Source of the DNA: Galactobacter sp052108535
GTDB lineage: Bacteria; Actinomycetota; Actinomycetes; Actinomycetales; Micrococcaceae
DNA length: 64,000 bases
Assembly: GCA_052108535.1 (NCBI GenBank)
Contig: JBQDZM010000010.1
Coordinates: forward strand, 1 to 64,000
Direction: 5' to 3'
The notes under the pieces are model-generated. The model was not told the DNA's origin. It did not search any database and saw only the letters and a list, made by a program, of their open reading frames with translations. The stretch's first letter is position 1, and every line of letters starts with the position of its first letter. A program made the translations under genes and the position numbers. Of the stretch, positions 33,444 through 42,068 are shown one piece after another.

Positions 33444-35230
33444 CAGTACTTACGCTCCATGGGCTCGTAGCGGGTGAAGATGACCGGCTTGGTGTCGAAG
33501 CGCATCCCCTTGATGCCCTCCGTCTCAGCCTCGTCATCCTTGTAGATCATGGTGTGCTTCATGAAGTTCTCGTCATCACGCTTGGGGTAATCCTCGCGGA
33601 AGTGGCCGCCGCGGGACTCGTGACGGTGCAGCGCAGAGACGGTCATGACCTCGGCGAGGTCAAGCAGGAAGCCCAGCTCGATGGCTTCGAGGAGGTCAAG
33701 GTTGAAGCGCTTGCCCTTGTCCTGGATGCCGATGTTCTCGTAGCGCTTGCGCAGCTTCTCGATGTCGGCCAACGCGGTGGCGATGGTGTCGCCGGAGCGG
33801 AACACCTGCATGTTGGCGTCCATGGTTTCCTGCAGGTCCTTGCGGATGGAGCCGACGCGCTCTGCACCGTTGTTGTCCCGCACGTGGGCAACCTGCTCCT
33901 CGACGAAAGCAGTGGGGTTCTCGGGGAGAGCCACGAACTCGGCGTCGAGTGCGTACTTTGCGGCGTTGATGCCGGAGCGCTTGCCGAACACGTTGATGTC
34001 AAGCAGCGAGTTGGTGCCCAGACGGTTGGAGCCGTGCACGGACACGCAGGCGACCTCACCGGCGGCGTAGAGGCCGGGGACGATGGTGTCGTTGTCCTGC
34101 AGCACTTCACCCTTGATGTTGGTCGGCACGCCGCCCATCACGTAGTGGGCGGTGGGGAACACCGGGACGGGCTCGGTGTAGGGCTCAACACCCAGGTAGG
34201 TGCGCGCGAACTCGGTGATGTCCGGGAGCTTGGCGTCGATGTGCGCCGGCTCCAGGTGGGTCAGGTCCAGGTAGACGTAGTCCTTGTGGGGGCCGCAGCC
34301 GCGACCCTCACGGACCTCGTTGGCCATGGAACGAGCCACGATGTCGCGGGGGGCCAAGTCCTTGATGGTGGGGGCGTAGCGCTCCATGAAGCGCTCTCCC
34401 TCGGAGTTACGCAGCACGGCGCCCTCACCGCGGGCTGCCTCGGAGAGCAGGATGCCCAGACCGGCCAGACCGGTCGGGTGGAACTGCACAAACTCCATGT
34501 CCTCCAGCGGGATACCGCGGCGGTAGATCATGGCCATGCCGTCACCGGTCAGGGTGTGGGCGTTGGAGGTGGTCTTGAAGACCTTGCCTGCACCACCGGT
34601 GGCGAAGACCACGGCCTTGGCCTGGAAGGTGGCGATCTCGCCGGTGGAGAGGTCGTAGGTGACCACGCCGGAGACGCGCTTCTGCTGGTATTCGGTGCCG
34701 TCCTCGCGCTTGGCTGCTTCCTCGGTGAGGAGGACGTCAAGCACGTAGACCTCGTTGTAGAACTCGACGTTGTGCTTCACGCAGTTCTGGTAGAGGGTCT
34801 GGAGGATCATGTGGCCGGTGCGGTCTGCTGCGTAGCAGGCGCGGCGCACGGGGGACTTGCCGTGGTCGCGGGTGTGACCACCGAAGCGGCGCTGGTCGAT
34901 CTTGCCCTCAGGGGTGCGGTTGAAGGGAAGACCCATGTGCTCCAGGTCCAGCACGGCGTCGATGGCTTCCTTGGCCATGACCTCGGCTGCGTCCTGATCA
35001 ACCAGGTAGTCGCCACCCTTGATGGTGTCGAAGGTGTGCCACTCCCAGTTGTCCTCTTCGACGTTGGCGAGGGCTGCGCACATGCCGCCCTGGGCCGCGC
35101 CGGTGTGGGAGCGGGTGGGGTAGAGCTTGGTCAGGACCGCGGTGTGGGCGCGCTGGCCGGCCTCGATGGCGGCGCGCATGCCGGCTCCGCCGGCTCCGAC
35201 GATCACGACGTCGTACTGATGTACCTGCAT
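33443..35230 (-). CDS. sdhA: Succinate dehydrogenase flavoprotein subunit
   Basis: The 595-aa catalytic subunit oxidises succinate to fumarate. The FAD domain begins YDVVIVGAGGAGMRAAIEAG. The His of TRSHTGAAQGGMCAAL is the expected covalent FAD attachment site. FGGHTRDHGKSPVRRACYAADRTGHMIL and DMEFVQFHPTGL are active-site blocks, and HGSNRLGTNSLLDINVFGKR closes the domain. The C-terminal helical part ends FTRYEPMERKY. It is third in the operon and overlaps sdhB by one base. Confidence 0.97.
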   Translation of the reverse strand: MQVHQYDVVIVGAGGAGMRAAIEAGQRAHTAVLTKLYPTRSHTGAAQGGMCAALANVEEDNWEWHTFDTIKGGDYLVDQDAAEVMAKEAIDAVLDLEHMGLPFNRTPEGKIDQRRFGGHTRDHGKSPVRRACYAADRTGHMILQTLYQNCVKHNVEFYNEVYVLDVLLTEEAAKREDGTEYQQKRVSGVVTYDLSTGEIATFQAKAVVFATGGAGKVFKTTSNAHTLTGDGMAMIYRRGIPLEDMEFVQFHPTGLAGLGILLSEAARGEGAVLRNSEGERFMERYAPTIKDLAPRDIVARSMANEVREGRGCGPHKDYVYLDLTHLEPAHIDAKLPDITEFARTYLGVEPYTEPVPVFPTAHYVMGGVPTNIKGEVLQDNDTIVPGLYAAGEVACVSVHGSNRLGTNSLLDINVFGKRSGINAAKYALDAEFVALPENPTAFVEEQVAHVRDNNGAERVGSIRKDLQETMDANMQVFRSGDTIATALADIEKLRKRYENIGIQDKGKRFNLDLLEAIELGFLLDLAEVMTVSALHRHESRGGHFREDYPKRDDENFMKHTMIYKDDEAETEGIKGMRFDTKPVIFTRYEPMERKY

Positions 35231-35324
35231 TCGTGTGATTCCTTTAAAGATCTTGTCTTTTGTACCCGGGTGGGTCTGGTTGATCGGATTCGGTGGCCCC
35301 GGTCAAGGGAGGTCACCGGGTCGC

Positions 35325-35780
35325 TCAACCGACGGGGCAGAAGCCGTATTCCTTACCAGTGACCATGCAAGGGTCAAAGGTGAAGATCACCAGGGTGCCG
35401 AGGATGATGATGAACGCCGTGACGATGTAGAGGATGCCCTTGAGCCAGAACCGGGTGCGGTCCTTCTCTGCATAGTCGTTGATGATGGTGCGAACACCAT
35501 TGGTGCCGTGCAGCATGGCGAACCACAGCATGGCCAGATCCCAGATCTGCCACAGCGGGCTGGCCCACTTGCCGGCCACGAAGCCCCAGTCGATGGCGTG
35601 CACGCCGTCGCCAACCAGCAGGTTGGTGAAGAGGTGGCCAAAGATCAGGACGACCAGGATCACACCGGAGATGCGCATGAACAGCCAGGCGATCATCTCG
35701 AAGTTGGTGCGGGACTTGCGGGAGCGGTTGTACTTGGGGTCAATCCGCTGGGAGCGGGGTGCGTCGATCTGCGCGGTCAT
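35325..35780 (-). CDS. sdhD: Succinate dehydrogenase membrane anchor subunit
   Basis: The 151-aa SdhD has three transmembrane helices (EMIAWLFMRISGVILVVLIFGHLFTNLLV, WDLAMLWFAMLHGTNGVRTII and GILYIVTAFIIILGTLVIFT). The H of FGHLF and the MLHGTNGVRTIINDYAE block are the usual haem/quinone positions. The ATG at 35780 lies 2 nt after the sdhC stop codon. It is cotranscribed with sdhA, 95 bp downstream. A longer frame through this region on the same strand is a shadow of sdhC. Confidence 0.93.
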   Translation of the reverse strand: MTAQIDAPRSQRIDPKYNRSRKSRTNFEMIAWLFMRISGVILVVLIFGHLFTNLLVGDGVHAIDWGFVAGKWASPLWQIWDLAMLWFAMLHGTNGVRTIINDYAEKDRTRFWLKGILYIVTAFIIILGTLVIFTFDPCMVTGKEYGFCPVG

Positions 35781-35782
35781 GA

Positions 35783-36163
35783 TCAGTGCCCTCCCAATGC
35801 GAGCGTGAGGTGACGGAAGCCGAACGCGGCCACGAAGACCACCCAGACGACCATGACGGTCCAGAAGAGAGCCTTCTGGATCTTGGGTCCCTGCTTGAGG
35901 AAGTCGACGAGGATCAGGCGCAGGCCGTTGAAGGCGTGGAACATGATGGCGGCGACGAGAGCGAACTCGCCGATGGCCATCAGGGGGTTCTTGTACGCCT
36001 CGATGACGGCGTCGTAAGCGCCGGGGCTGACGCGTACCAGCGCGGTGTCCAGAACGTGGACCAATAGGAAGAAGAAGATGACTACACCGGTGATTCGGTG
36101 CCCAACCCATGACCACATGCCTTCACGGCCGCGGTAAAGGGTGCCGGAAGATGCCTTCGACAC
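35783..36163 (-). CDS. sdhC: Succinate dehydrogenase cytochrome b556 subunit
   Basis: The protein is about 126 aa with three helices. GTLYRGREGMWSWVGHRITGVVIFFFLLVHVLDTALV contains the SdhC signature (S/W-x-x-HRxTG) and the haem-ligand His region; YDAVIEAYKNPLMAIGEFALVAAIMFHAFNGLRLIL follows. The GTG at 36163 has GGAGG at 7-nt spacing, which decides the start over the in-frame ATG further upstream. It is the first gene of the sdhCDAB operon. A TAGGAT (minus strand, 36245-36250) is a candidate -10 box. Confidence 0.92.
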   Translation of the reverse strand: MSKASSGTLYRGREGMWSWVGHRITGVVIFFFLLVHVLDTALVRVSPGAYDAVIEAYKNPLMAIGEFALVAAIMFHAFNGLRLILVDFLKQGPKIQKALFWTVMVVWVVFVAAFGFRHLTLALGGH

Positions 36164-36407
36164 GTAAATACCTCCATGCCTCCACCGGGCGCGTGGTTGG
36201 TCCACGCAGGTGAGGGTGCTTCCCGATGTGAGCTTTTCAGGCCGATCCTAGACCACTTTCGAGCGATGTTCATGCTTCTGCGTGACTTCATGTGGCCAGC
36301 GTCACCGTTGTTTCTTATTTCCCCTGCAGCCCGCAGCATAACGGGATTCTCTGGTATCGTAATTAAGGCAGGTGAGGCTATGGGTCACCCATTCCCGGGG
36401 TGCATGG

Positions 36408-36436
36408 TTGACATGCAAGGAATGGAGGTTTAAAAG
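36408..36436 (+). promoter_or_regulatory. Sigma-70-type promoter upstream of manC
   Basis: TTGACA (36408-36413) is separated by exactly 17 bp from TAAAAG (36431-36436). The -35 element is perfect. A second, leaderless-type -10 box (TACCGT, 36506-36511) lies 7 nt before the manC ATG, so the gene may have two promoters. Confidence 0.5.
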
Positions 36437-36518
36437 CGTGACCCTGTGGCGGCAGTCAGGTTGGTCTGGTGCGGTTGAGGACGCGGGTGTGAGGGCCTCG
36501 TCCGGTACCGTGGATCCA

Positions 36519-37631
36519 ATGAATGAGCCGCTGTTGGGACGCTTTCATGCCGTCATCCCCGCTGGGGGTACTGGGACCCGGCTGTGGCCGTTGTCCCGCG
36601 CAGCCGCGCCCAAGTTCCTCCACGATCTCACCGGATCAGGTACCGCCCTGATTCGTTCCACCTATGATCGGCTAACGCCGCTGGCCGAGAACCGGATCAT
36701 GGTGGTGACGGGCCGTGCCCATGGTGCGGCGGTGAGCGCGCAGCTTCCCGCCCTGACCGTGGGAAATCTGGTCTTGGAGCCCTCGCCCAAGGATTCCGCC
36801 GCCGCCATCGGCCTGGCCGCTGCCATCCTGTATCGCCGTGACCCGAACACCATCATGGGTTCCTTCGCCGCAGACCAGGTGATCGTTCCCGTGGAGACCT
36901 TCCACGCTGCCGTGGTGGAGGCGGTCAGGATCGCCGCCACGGACAAGATCGTGACCATCGGCATCACACCGACGTATCCGGCCACCGGCTTCGGGTACAT
37001 CCGCTGCGGCGATCCCCTAGACGTGGACGGCGCGCCGCATGGCTTCAGCGTCGCGGAATTCGTAGAGAAGCCAGAAGCGAAGGTGGCGCAGGACTATCTC
37101 GCATCGGGACAGTTCCTCTGGAATGCGGGCATGTTCGTGGCTCCCGTCGCATTGATGCTTAAACACCTCAGGGCCAATCAGCCGGAACTGGCCGTCGGCG
37201 TCGAGCGGATCGCGGACGCCTGGGACACGGCTCAGCGCGACGAGGTCATCGAAGAGGTCTGGCCCACGCTCCCAGGGATCGCCATCGACTACGCGGTGGC
37301 TGAACCCGCCGCGGCTGCCGGCGACGTGGCCGTGGTTCCAGGCGACTTCACGTGGGACGACGTTGGGGATTTCGCGGCGCTCGGCCGGCTGAACCCGGCC
37401 GCCGACGAAACCGGCACCACCGTCCTCGGGGAAGGCGCTCGCGTCTATGTGGACCAGGCCAGCGGCATCGTGGTTTCCGATACCAAACGCGTCATCGCCC
37501 TGATCGGGATCGATGACGTGGTGGTGGTGGACACCCCGGACGCCCTCCTGGTCACCACGAAGGATCACGCCCAGCAGGTGAAGGGTGCGGTGGAGGCGCT
37601 CAAGGCGCACGGCGAGACCGACGTCCTCTGA
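36519..37631 (+). CDS. manC: Mannose-1-phosphate guanylyltransferase
   Basis: This 370-aa nucleotidyltransferase makes GDP-mannose from GTP and mannose-1-phosphate. The N-terminal signature is FHAVIPAGGTGTRLWPLSRAAAPKF (GxGxRxWP--R--PK). MGSFAADQVIV is the DxD-like block, YPATGFGYIRCG and VAEFVEKPEAKVAQDYLASGQFLWNAGMFVAP are the mannose site and FVEKP motif. The C-terminal left-handed helix is short, and there is no isomerase domain. The ATG at 36519 is chosen by the TACCGT-N7-ATG spacing; no ribosome binding site is present. GDP-mannose feeds mannosylated lipids and glycans. Confidence 0.93.
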   Translation: MNEPLLGRFHAVIPAGGTGTRLWPLSRAAAPKFLHDLTGSGTALIRSTYDRLTPLAENRIMVVTGRAHGAAVSAQLPALTVGNLVLEPSPKDSAAAIGLAAAILYRRDPNTIMGSFAADQVIVPVETFHAAVVEAVRIAATDKIVTIGITPTYPATGFGYIRCGDPLDVDGAPHGFSVAEFVEKPEAKVAQDYLASGQFLWNAGMFVAPVALMLKHLRANQPELAVGVERIADAWDTAQRDEVIEEVWPTLPGIAIDYAVAEPAAAAGDVAVVPGDFTWDDVGDFAALGRLNPAADETGTTVLGEGARVYVDQASGIVVSDTKRVIALIGIDDVVVVDTPDALLVTTKDHAQQVKGAVEALKAHGETDVL

Positions 37632-37709
37632 CGGTCGACACCGTAACCACCGTCACCGGCCGCTTAGACTGACCAAGAACCTTCAGCAGCAGGAGTACGG
37701 AGATGAGTC

Positions 37710-38921
37710 GTGGCCAAGGAAGTCATCCAGGTGCCCAAAGTGGGTCCCGTTGTGGAACGTCACCTCGAGGAGCTGATCGCGTTCCGACGTGACGTTCACG
37801 CCCACCCCGAACTCTCCTTCCAGGAGGAACGCACCACCGGCCGGATCATCGAGGTCCTCACCTCTGCGGGTCTGACGCCTCACCGCATGAGCGGCACCGG
37901 GGCCTGGGTGGAGATCGGTGAGGGTGACCTCGCGATCGGGTTGAGGGCGGATATCGATGCCCTGCCGCTCACGGAGAAGACGGGTCTGGAGTACGCCTCG
38001 ACGAACCCCGGCGTGTGCCATGCCTGCGGTCACGACATTCACACCACGGTGCAGTTGGGGACGGCGCTGGCCCTGAAGGACCTCTACGACGCCGGGCAGC
38101 TCCACGGTCGTGTGCGCATCCTCTTCCAGCCGGCGGAGGAACGGATGCCTGGCGGCGCCAAGTCCGTGATCGAACAGGGGCTGCTCAACGATGTTCCCCG
38201 TGTGCTTGCCCTGCACTGCGAGCCGCGGGTGCCGGTGGGGCATATCGCCACTCGTATCGGTGCCATCACCTCCGCATCTGACACGATCCGCATCCGCCTG
38301 GTGGGTCGCGGAGGCCACACGTCGCGTCCGCACCTGACGGAGGATCTGGTCTTCGCGCTGAGCCAGATCGCCATCGGCGTGCCCGCCGTGCTCTCCCGCC
38401 GCATCGACGTCCGTTCTGCGGTGTCCGTGGTGTGGGGACAGATCAACGCGGGGAATGCGCCGAACGCGATCCCCAGCGTCGGTACGCTCTCCGGCACCAT
38501 GCGCTGCCTGGACGGCAAGGCCTGGGAGTCCGCCGGAGAGCTACTGGACGAGGTCGTGGCTCAGGTCGCCGCCCCCTACAACGTCAAGGTGGAGCTGGAA
38601 CACATCCGCGGCGTACCCCCGGTGGTGAACACCCCGGAGGAAACGGCTCTGATCGAGGAAGCCGCCCGCGGCGAGATCGGCGCGGACGCCATCGAATTGA
38701 TCGGTCAATCGATGGGCGGCGAGGACTTCGCCTGGATGACCCAGGAGCGCCCCGGCGCCATGTTCCGCCTGGGCACGCGCCGCCCCGACGGGCCGGAATA
38801 CGACCTCCACCAGGGCAACTACAACCCTGACGAACGCGCCATCGGCGTCGGTGTGCGGATCATGACCGCGTCCGCCTTGCGCGCCATCGCGGAACGCAAC
38901 GCGGACGTCAGCCCGCGGTAG
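37710..38921 (+). CDS. M20 family amidohydrolase (N-acyl amino acid / hippurate hydrolase type)
   Basis: This 403-aa metallopeptidase starts in FRRDVHAHPELSFQEERT, the M20D hallmark. Metal ligands are seen in CHACGHDIHTTVQLG and FQPAEERMPGGAKSVIEQG. LALHCEPRVPVGHIATR and the dimerisation domain (RGGHTSRPHLTEDLVFALSQI) follow. GQSMGGEDFAWMTQERPGAMFRLG closes the active site. It should remove acyl groups from amino acids; substrate is unknown. The GTG at 37710 has GGAG about 8 nt upstream, and a TAGACT lies 40 nt upstream. A terminator follows. Confidence 0.9.
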   Translation: MAKEVIQVPKVGPVVERHLEELIAFRRDVHAHPELSFQEERTTGRIIEVLTSAGLTPHRMSGTGAWVEIGEGDLAIGLRADIDALPLTEKTGLEYASTNPGVCHACGHDIHTTVQLGTALALKDLYDAGQLHGRVRILFQPAEERMPGGAKSVIEQGLLNDVPRVLALHCEPRVPVGHIATRIGAITSASDTIRIRLVGRGGHTSRPHLTEDLVFALSQIAIGVPAVLSRRIDVRSAVSVVWGQINAGNAPNAIPSVGTLSGTMRCLDGKAWESAGELLDEVVAQVAAPYNVKVELEHIRGVPPVVNTPEETALIEEAARGEIGADAIELIGQSMGGEDFAWMTQERPGAMFRLGTRRPDGPEYDLHQGNYNPDERAIGVGVRIMTASALRAIAERNADVSPR

Positions 38922-38948
38922 CGGCGGGGCTGACGCCCCACCAGACCC

Positions 38949-38987
38949 ATGCCCGACGACGGGACTTCAGCACCCGCCGTCGGGCAT
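38949..38987 (+). terminator. Terminator after the amidohydrolase gene
   Basis: Arms 38949-38963 and 38973-38987 form a 15-bp stem with one mismatch and a 9-nt loop, followed by TCT. Both arms contain the dispersed word GPyCGTCGGGCA. Confidence 0.75.
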
Positions 38988-39149
38988 TCTTCTGCGCGGT
39001 GCAGCGCAGCGGCGGATGACAAGCACATTTCGTGATCCCTATGCACGTCGCGGCGTTCATACGGCTTCATACTCCGGGGTATCCTGGTTCCGGCGCTTGC
39101 CCCATGAGCTGGGGAAGGCTCCGCCCGCATCGCCGACCAGGAGGCTCTC

Positions 39150-40268
39150 TTGAAGACCACCCGTACCCGTATGGGCGCTGCTGCGTCCGTTCTCGGAATC
39201 ACCGCGCTCGTCCTCGCAGCTTGTGGTTCCGCCCCCGAGGACTCCAAGGAGTCCAAGACCGCTGATACCGGCACCGAGACCTCCGCCCCCAAGGGTGAGC
39301 CGGCCACCGACTTCATCGGTTGCATCGTCTCCGACTCCGGCGGATTCGACGACCAGTCCTTCAACCAGACCTCCTACGAGGGCCTGAAGCAGGTCGAGGC
39401 CTCCCGCCAGATCCAGATCAAGCAGGCTGAGTCCGGCGACGACTCCGACTTCAAGCCGAACCTGGACGGCATGGTCAAGAACAAGTGCGACCTCACCTAC
39501 GCCGTGGGCTTCAACCTGGCCAAGGCCACCAAGGAAGCCGCTGACGCCAACCCGGACGTGCACTTCGCGCTCCTGGACGACGACTCCGCCACGGCAGACA
39601 ACATCAAGAACCTGACCTACCAGACCGATGAGGCCGCCTACCTGGCCGGCTACCTGTCTGCCGCTCAGACCAAGACCAACAAGGTCGGCACGTTCGGCGG
39701 CATGAAGATCCCCACCGTGACCATCTTCATGGAGGGCTTCGCCGAGGGCGTGGCGCAGTACAACGAGGACAACGACAAGAACGTCCAGGTGCTCGGCTGG
39801 AACAGCAGCAAGCAGGACGGCACGTTCGTCGGCGACTTCGAGAACCAGGACAAGGGCAAGTCCATCACCGCCAACCTGCTCGCTCAGGGCGCGGACATCA
39901 TCATGCCCGTGGCGGGCCCCGTGGGTCTGGGTGCGCTGTCCTCCATCCAGGAGTCCAAGGACCAGGGCAACGACGTCAAGGCCGTGTGGGTCGACTCCGA
40001 CGGCTACCTGGCTGTGCCCAAGCACAAGAACATCATGCTGACCTCCGTCATCAAGGCCATGGACCACACCGTGGAGGACGTGACCAACGAGGCCATCGAC
40101 GGCAAGTTCTCCAACGAGCCTTACGTCGGCACCCTGGAGAACGAGGGCGTGGCGCTGGCTCCGTTCCACGACTTCGACTCCGAGGTCTCCGATGAGACCA
40201 AGAAGCAGCTGGATGACATCAAGGAAAAGATCATCTCCGGTGAGCTGAAGGTCGGTTCCTCCAACTGA
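39150..40268 (+). CDS. bmpA: BMP family nucleoside-binding lipoprotein
   Basis: This 372-aa extracytoplasmic receptor belongs to the BmpA/Med/PnrA family, which binds purine and pyrimidine nucleosides. The lipobox LAAC is at residues 22-25, followed by a Ser/Glu-rich linker. IGCIVSDSGGFDDQSFNQTSYEGLKQ is the classic BMP N-terminal motif; YAVGFNLAKATKEAA, KVGTFGGMKIPTVTIFMEGFAEGVAQYN and ADIIMPVAGPVGLGAL follow. The start is TTG at 39150 with GGAGG. It is the first gene of the nucleoside uptake operon, separated from the ATPase by a strong hairpin. Confidence 0.95.
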   Translation: MKTTRTRMGAAASVLGITALVLAACGSAPEDSKESKTADTGTETSAPKGEPATDFIGCIVSDSGGFDDQSFNQTSYEGLKQVEASRQIQIKQAESGDDSDFKPNLDGMVKNKCDLTYAVGFNLAKATKEAADANPDVHFALLDDDSATADNIKNLTYQTDEAAYLAGYLSAAQTKTNKVGTFGGMKIPTVTIFMEGFAEGVAQYNEDNDKNVQVLGWNSSKQDGTFVGDFENQDKGKSITANLLAQGADIIMPVAGPVGLGALSSIQESKDQGNDVKAVWVDSDGYLAVPKHKNIMLTSVIKAMDHTVEDVTNEAIDGKFSNEPYVGTLENEGVALAPFHDFDSEVSDETKKQLDDIKEKIISGELKVGSSN

Positions 40269-40283
40269 TCCGGATGGTTCCAC

Positions 40284-40327
40284 GCGGGTGCCGTCCACCA
40301 CGCACATGCGTGGTGGACGGCACCCGC
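40284..40327 (+). terminator. Intraoperonic terminator/attenuator after bmpA
   Basis: A perfect 21-bp stem (40284-40304 and 40307-40327) with a 2-nt centre lies 15 nt after the bmpA stop codon. Partial read-through here would make more binding protein than transporter, a common device in such operons. Confidence 0.8.
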
Positions 40328-40412
40328 TGCCCGTCCCCACTCTCTGCACTTTCTGCACTATCTGCCTGAGTCGGCAGCCGTTTTCCCTTCCCAACGAGCG
40401 GATACATCACAC

Positions 40413-42068
40413 GTGAAACTCGAACTCGAGAACATCTCCAAAGCGTTCGGTGACTTCTACGCGAACAAGGACATCTCCTTGACGGTGGAACCCGGGCAGA
40501 TCCATGCCTTGTTGGGTGAGAACGGCGCAGGGAAATCCACCCTGATGAACGTGCTCTACGGGCTCTACGAACCCACGGCAGGGCGCATCCTGGTGGATGA
40601 CCAGCCGGTGCATTTTGACGGACCGGGTGACGCCATGGCCGCAGGCATCGGCATGGTCCACCAGCACTTCATGCTGGTCCCCGTCTTCACGGTCGCCGAG
40701 AACGTCGCCTTGGGCGCGGAATCCACCTCCGCCGGGCTGCTGAGCCTGAAGGAGACCCGCCGCAAGATCAAGGAGATCTCCGACCGCTACGGCTTCGGGG
40801 TCGATCCCGATGCCATCGTGGAGGAACTCCCGGTCGGTGTGCAGCAGCGCGTGGAGATCATCAAGGCCCTGGTGCGTCAGGCCACGGTCCTCATCCTCGA
40901 CGAGCCCACCGCCGTATTGACGCCGCAGGAGACCGACGAACTCCTGGCGATCATGAAGGACCTGGCTGCCTCCGGCACGTCCGTCGTGTTCATCTCCCAT
41001 AAGCTGCGTGAGGTCAAGGCCGTCTCCGACGTGATCACCGTGATCCGCCGCGGCCAGGTGGTGGGAGACGCCGACCCCACCGCTGAACAGTCGGAGCTGG
41101 CCGCCATGATGGTGGGCCACGACGTTTCCCTGAAGGTGGACAAGGCACCGGCTGTACCGGGGGAGGCCACCTTCAGCGTTCGGGACCTCGTGGTCGCGGA
41201 CCGCACCGGGCAGCGGCCGGTGGACGGGATCAGCCTCGACATCTCCCGCGGCGAGATCCTCGCAGTGGCCGGCGTGCAGGGCAATGGCCAGACCGAATTG
41301 GCTGAGGCGATCATGGGCCTCACCAACGCCCATGTGACCGGCTCCATCAAACTTGAGGGCCGCGAACTCCTGGGCCGGACACCCCACGACGTCCTCCGCG
41401 CAGGTGTGGGCTTCGTCCCGGAGGACCGCACCGAGGACGGACTCGTTGGGTCCTTCAGCATCGCGGAGAACCTGGTGCTTGACGTCCACGGCACCCCGAA
41501 GTTCTCCACGGCAGGCTCCATGAAGATGGGGGCCATCGCCAAGAACGCCACCGACCTGGTGGCCGAGTTCGACATCCGCGCCCAGTCCATCCAGTCCCTG
41601 GCCTCACAGCTCTCCGGCGGCAACCAGCAGAAGGTCGTCATGGCCCGCGAGCTCTCCCGCCCACTGAGCCTGTTCGTGGCCTCCCAACCCACCCGTGGTG
41701 TGGACGTGGGCTCCATCGAGTTCCTGCACCAGCGGATCGTGGCAGAACGCGACAAGGGCACCCCCGTCCTGATCGTCTCCACCGAGCTGGATGAGGTCTA
41801 CGCGCTGGCCGATCGCATCGCGGTGCTCTTTGACGGCAAGGTCATGGGCATCGTGGATCCCGACACCCCGCGCGACGTCCTCGGCCTGATGATGGCAGGG
41901 AGCACCCTGGAGGAAGCCCTGGCAGCAGCAGCGGAGGTGGCCCCCGGCCCCGTGACTGCGGCGGCCCCCGACGAGGGCCCAGAAGAGACCGCCCACGTCA
42001 TCGCCTCAGACGCGATCGAACTGAACGAGTCCGACATTCCCTCGGCCCCGGAAGGAACTGAGAAGTGA
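40413..42068 (+). CDS. Nucleoside ABC transporter ATP-binding protein
   Basis: This 551-aa tandem ABC ATPase is of the NupO/YufO type. Domain 1 has Walker A GENGAGKST near residues 34-42, LPVGVQQRVEIIKALV and LILDEPTAVLTPQE. Domain 2 has the degenerate GVQGNGQTELAEAI and LASQLSGGNQQKVVMARELSRP. It then has LFVASQPTRGVDVGS where Walker B normally reads DEPTRG; this SQPTRG variant is standard in the nucleoside subgroup. A C-terminal extension of about 50 residues is acidic. The start is GTG at 40413 with only a weak ribosome binding site. The gene overlaps the next by 4 bp. Confidence 0.93.
   Translation: MKLELENISKAFGDFYANKDISLTVEPGQIHALLGENGAGKSTLMNVLYGLYEPTAGRILVDDQPVHFDGPGDAMAAGIGMVHQHFMLVPVFTVAENVALGAESTSAGLLSLKETRRKIKEISDRYGFGVDPDAIVEELPVGVQQRVEIIKALVRQATVLILDEPTAVLTPQETDELLAIMKDLAASGTSVVFISHKLREVKAVSDVITVIRRGQVVGDADPTAEQSELAAMMVGHDVSLKVDKAPAVPGEATFSVRDLVVADRTGQRPVDGISLDISRGEILAVAGVQGNGQTELAEAIMGLTNAHVTGSIKLEGRELLGRTPHDVLRAGVGFVPEDRTEDGLVGSFSIAENLVLDVHGTPKFSTAGSMKMGAIAKNATDLVAEFDIRAQSIQSLASQLSGGNQQKVVMARELSRPLSLFVASQPTRGVDVGSIEFLHQRIVAERDKGTPVLIVSTELDEVYALADRIAVLFDGKVMGIVDPDTPRDVLGLMMAGSTLEEALAAAAEVAPGPVTAAAPDEGPEETAHVIASDAIELNESDIPSAPEGTEK

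Noticed and set aside
33416..35362. Very long plus-strand open frame (about 648 codons) opposite sdhA
   Set aside because: It is a shadow of sdhA caused by high GC; its Val/Gly/His-rich translation has no domain.
36369..36379. DtxR/IdeR half-site (CAGGTGAGGCT) between sdhC and manC
   Set aside because: It matches the left half of the box at 24424 exactly, but the right half is absent, so a functional site is doubtful.
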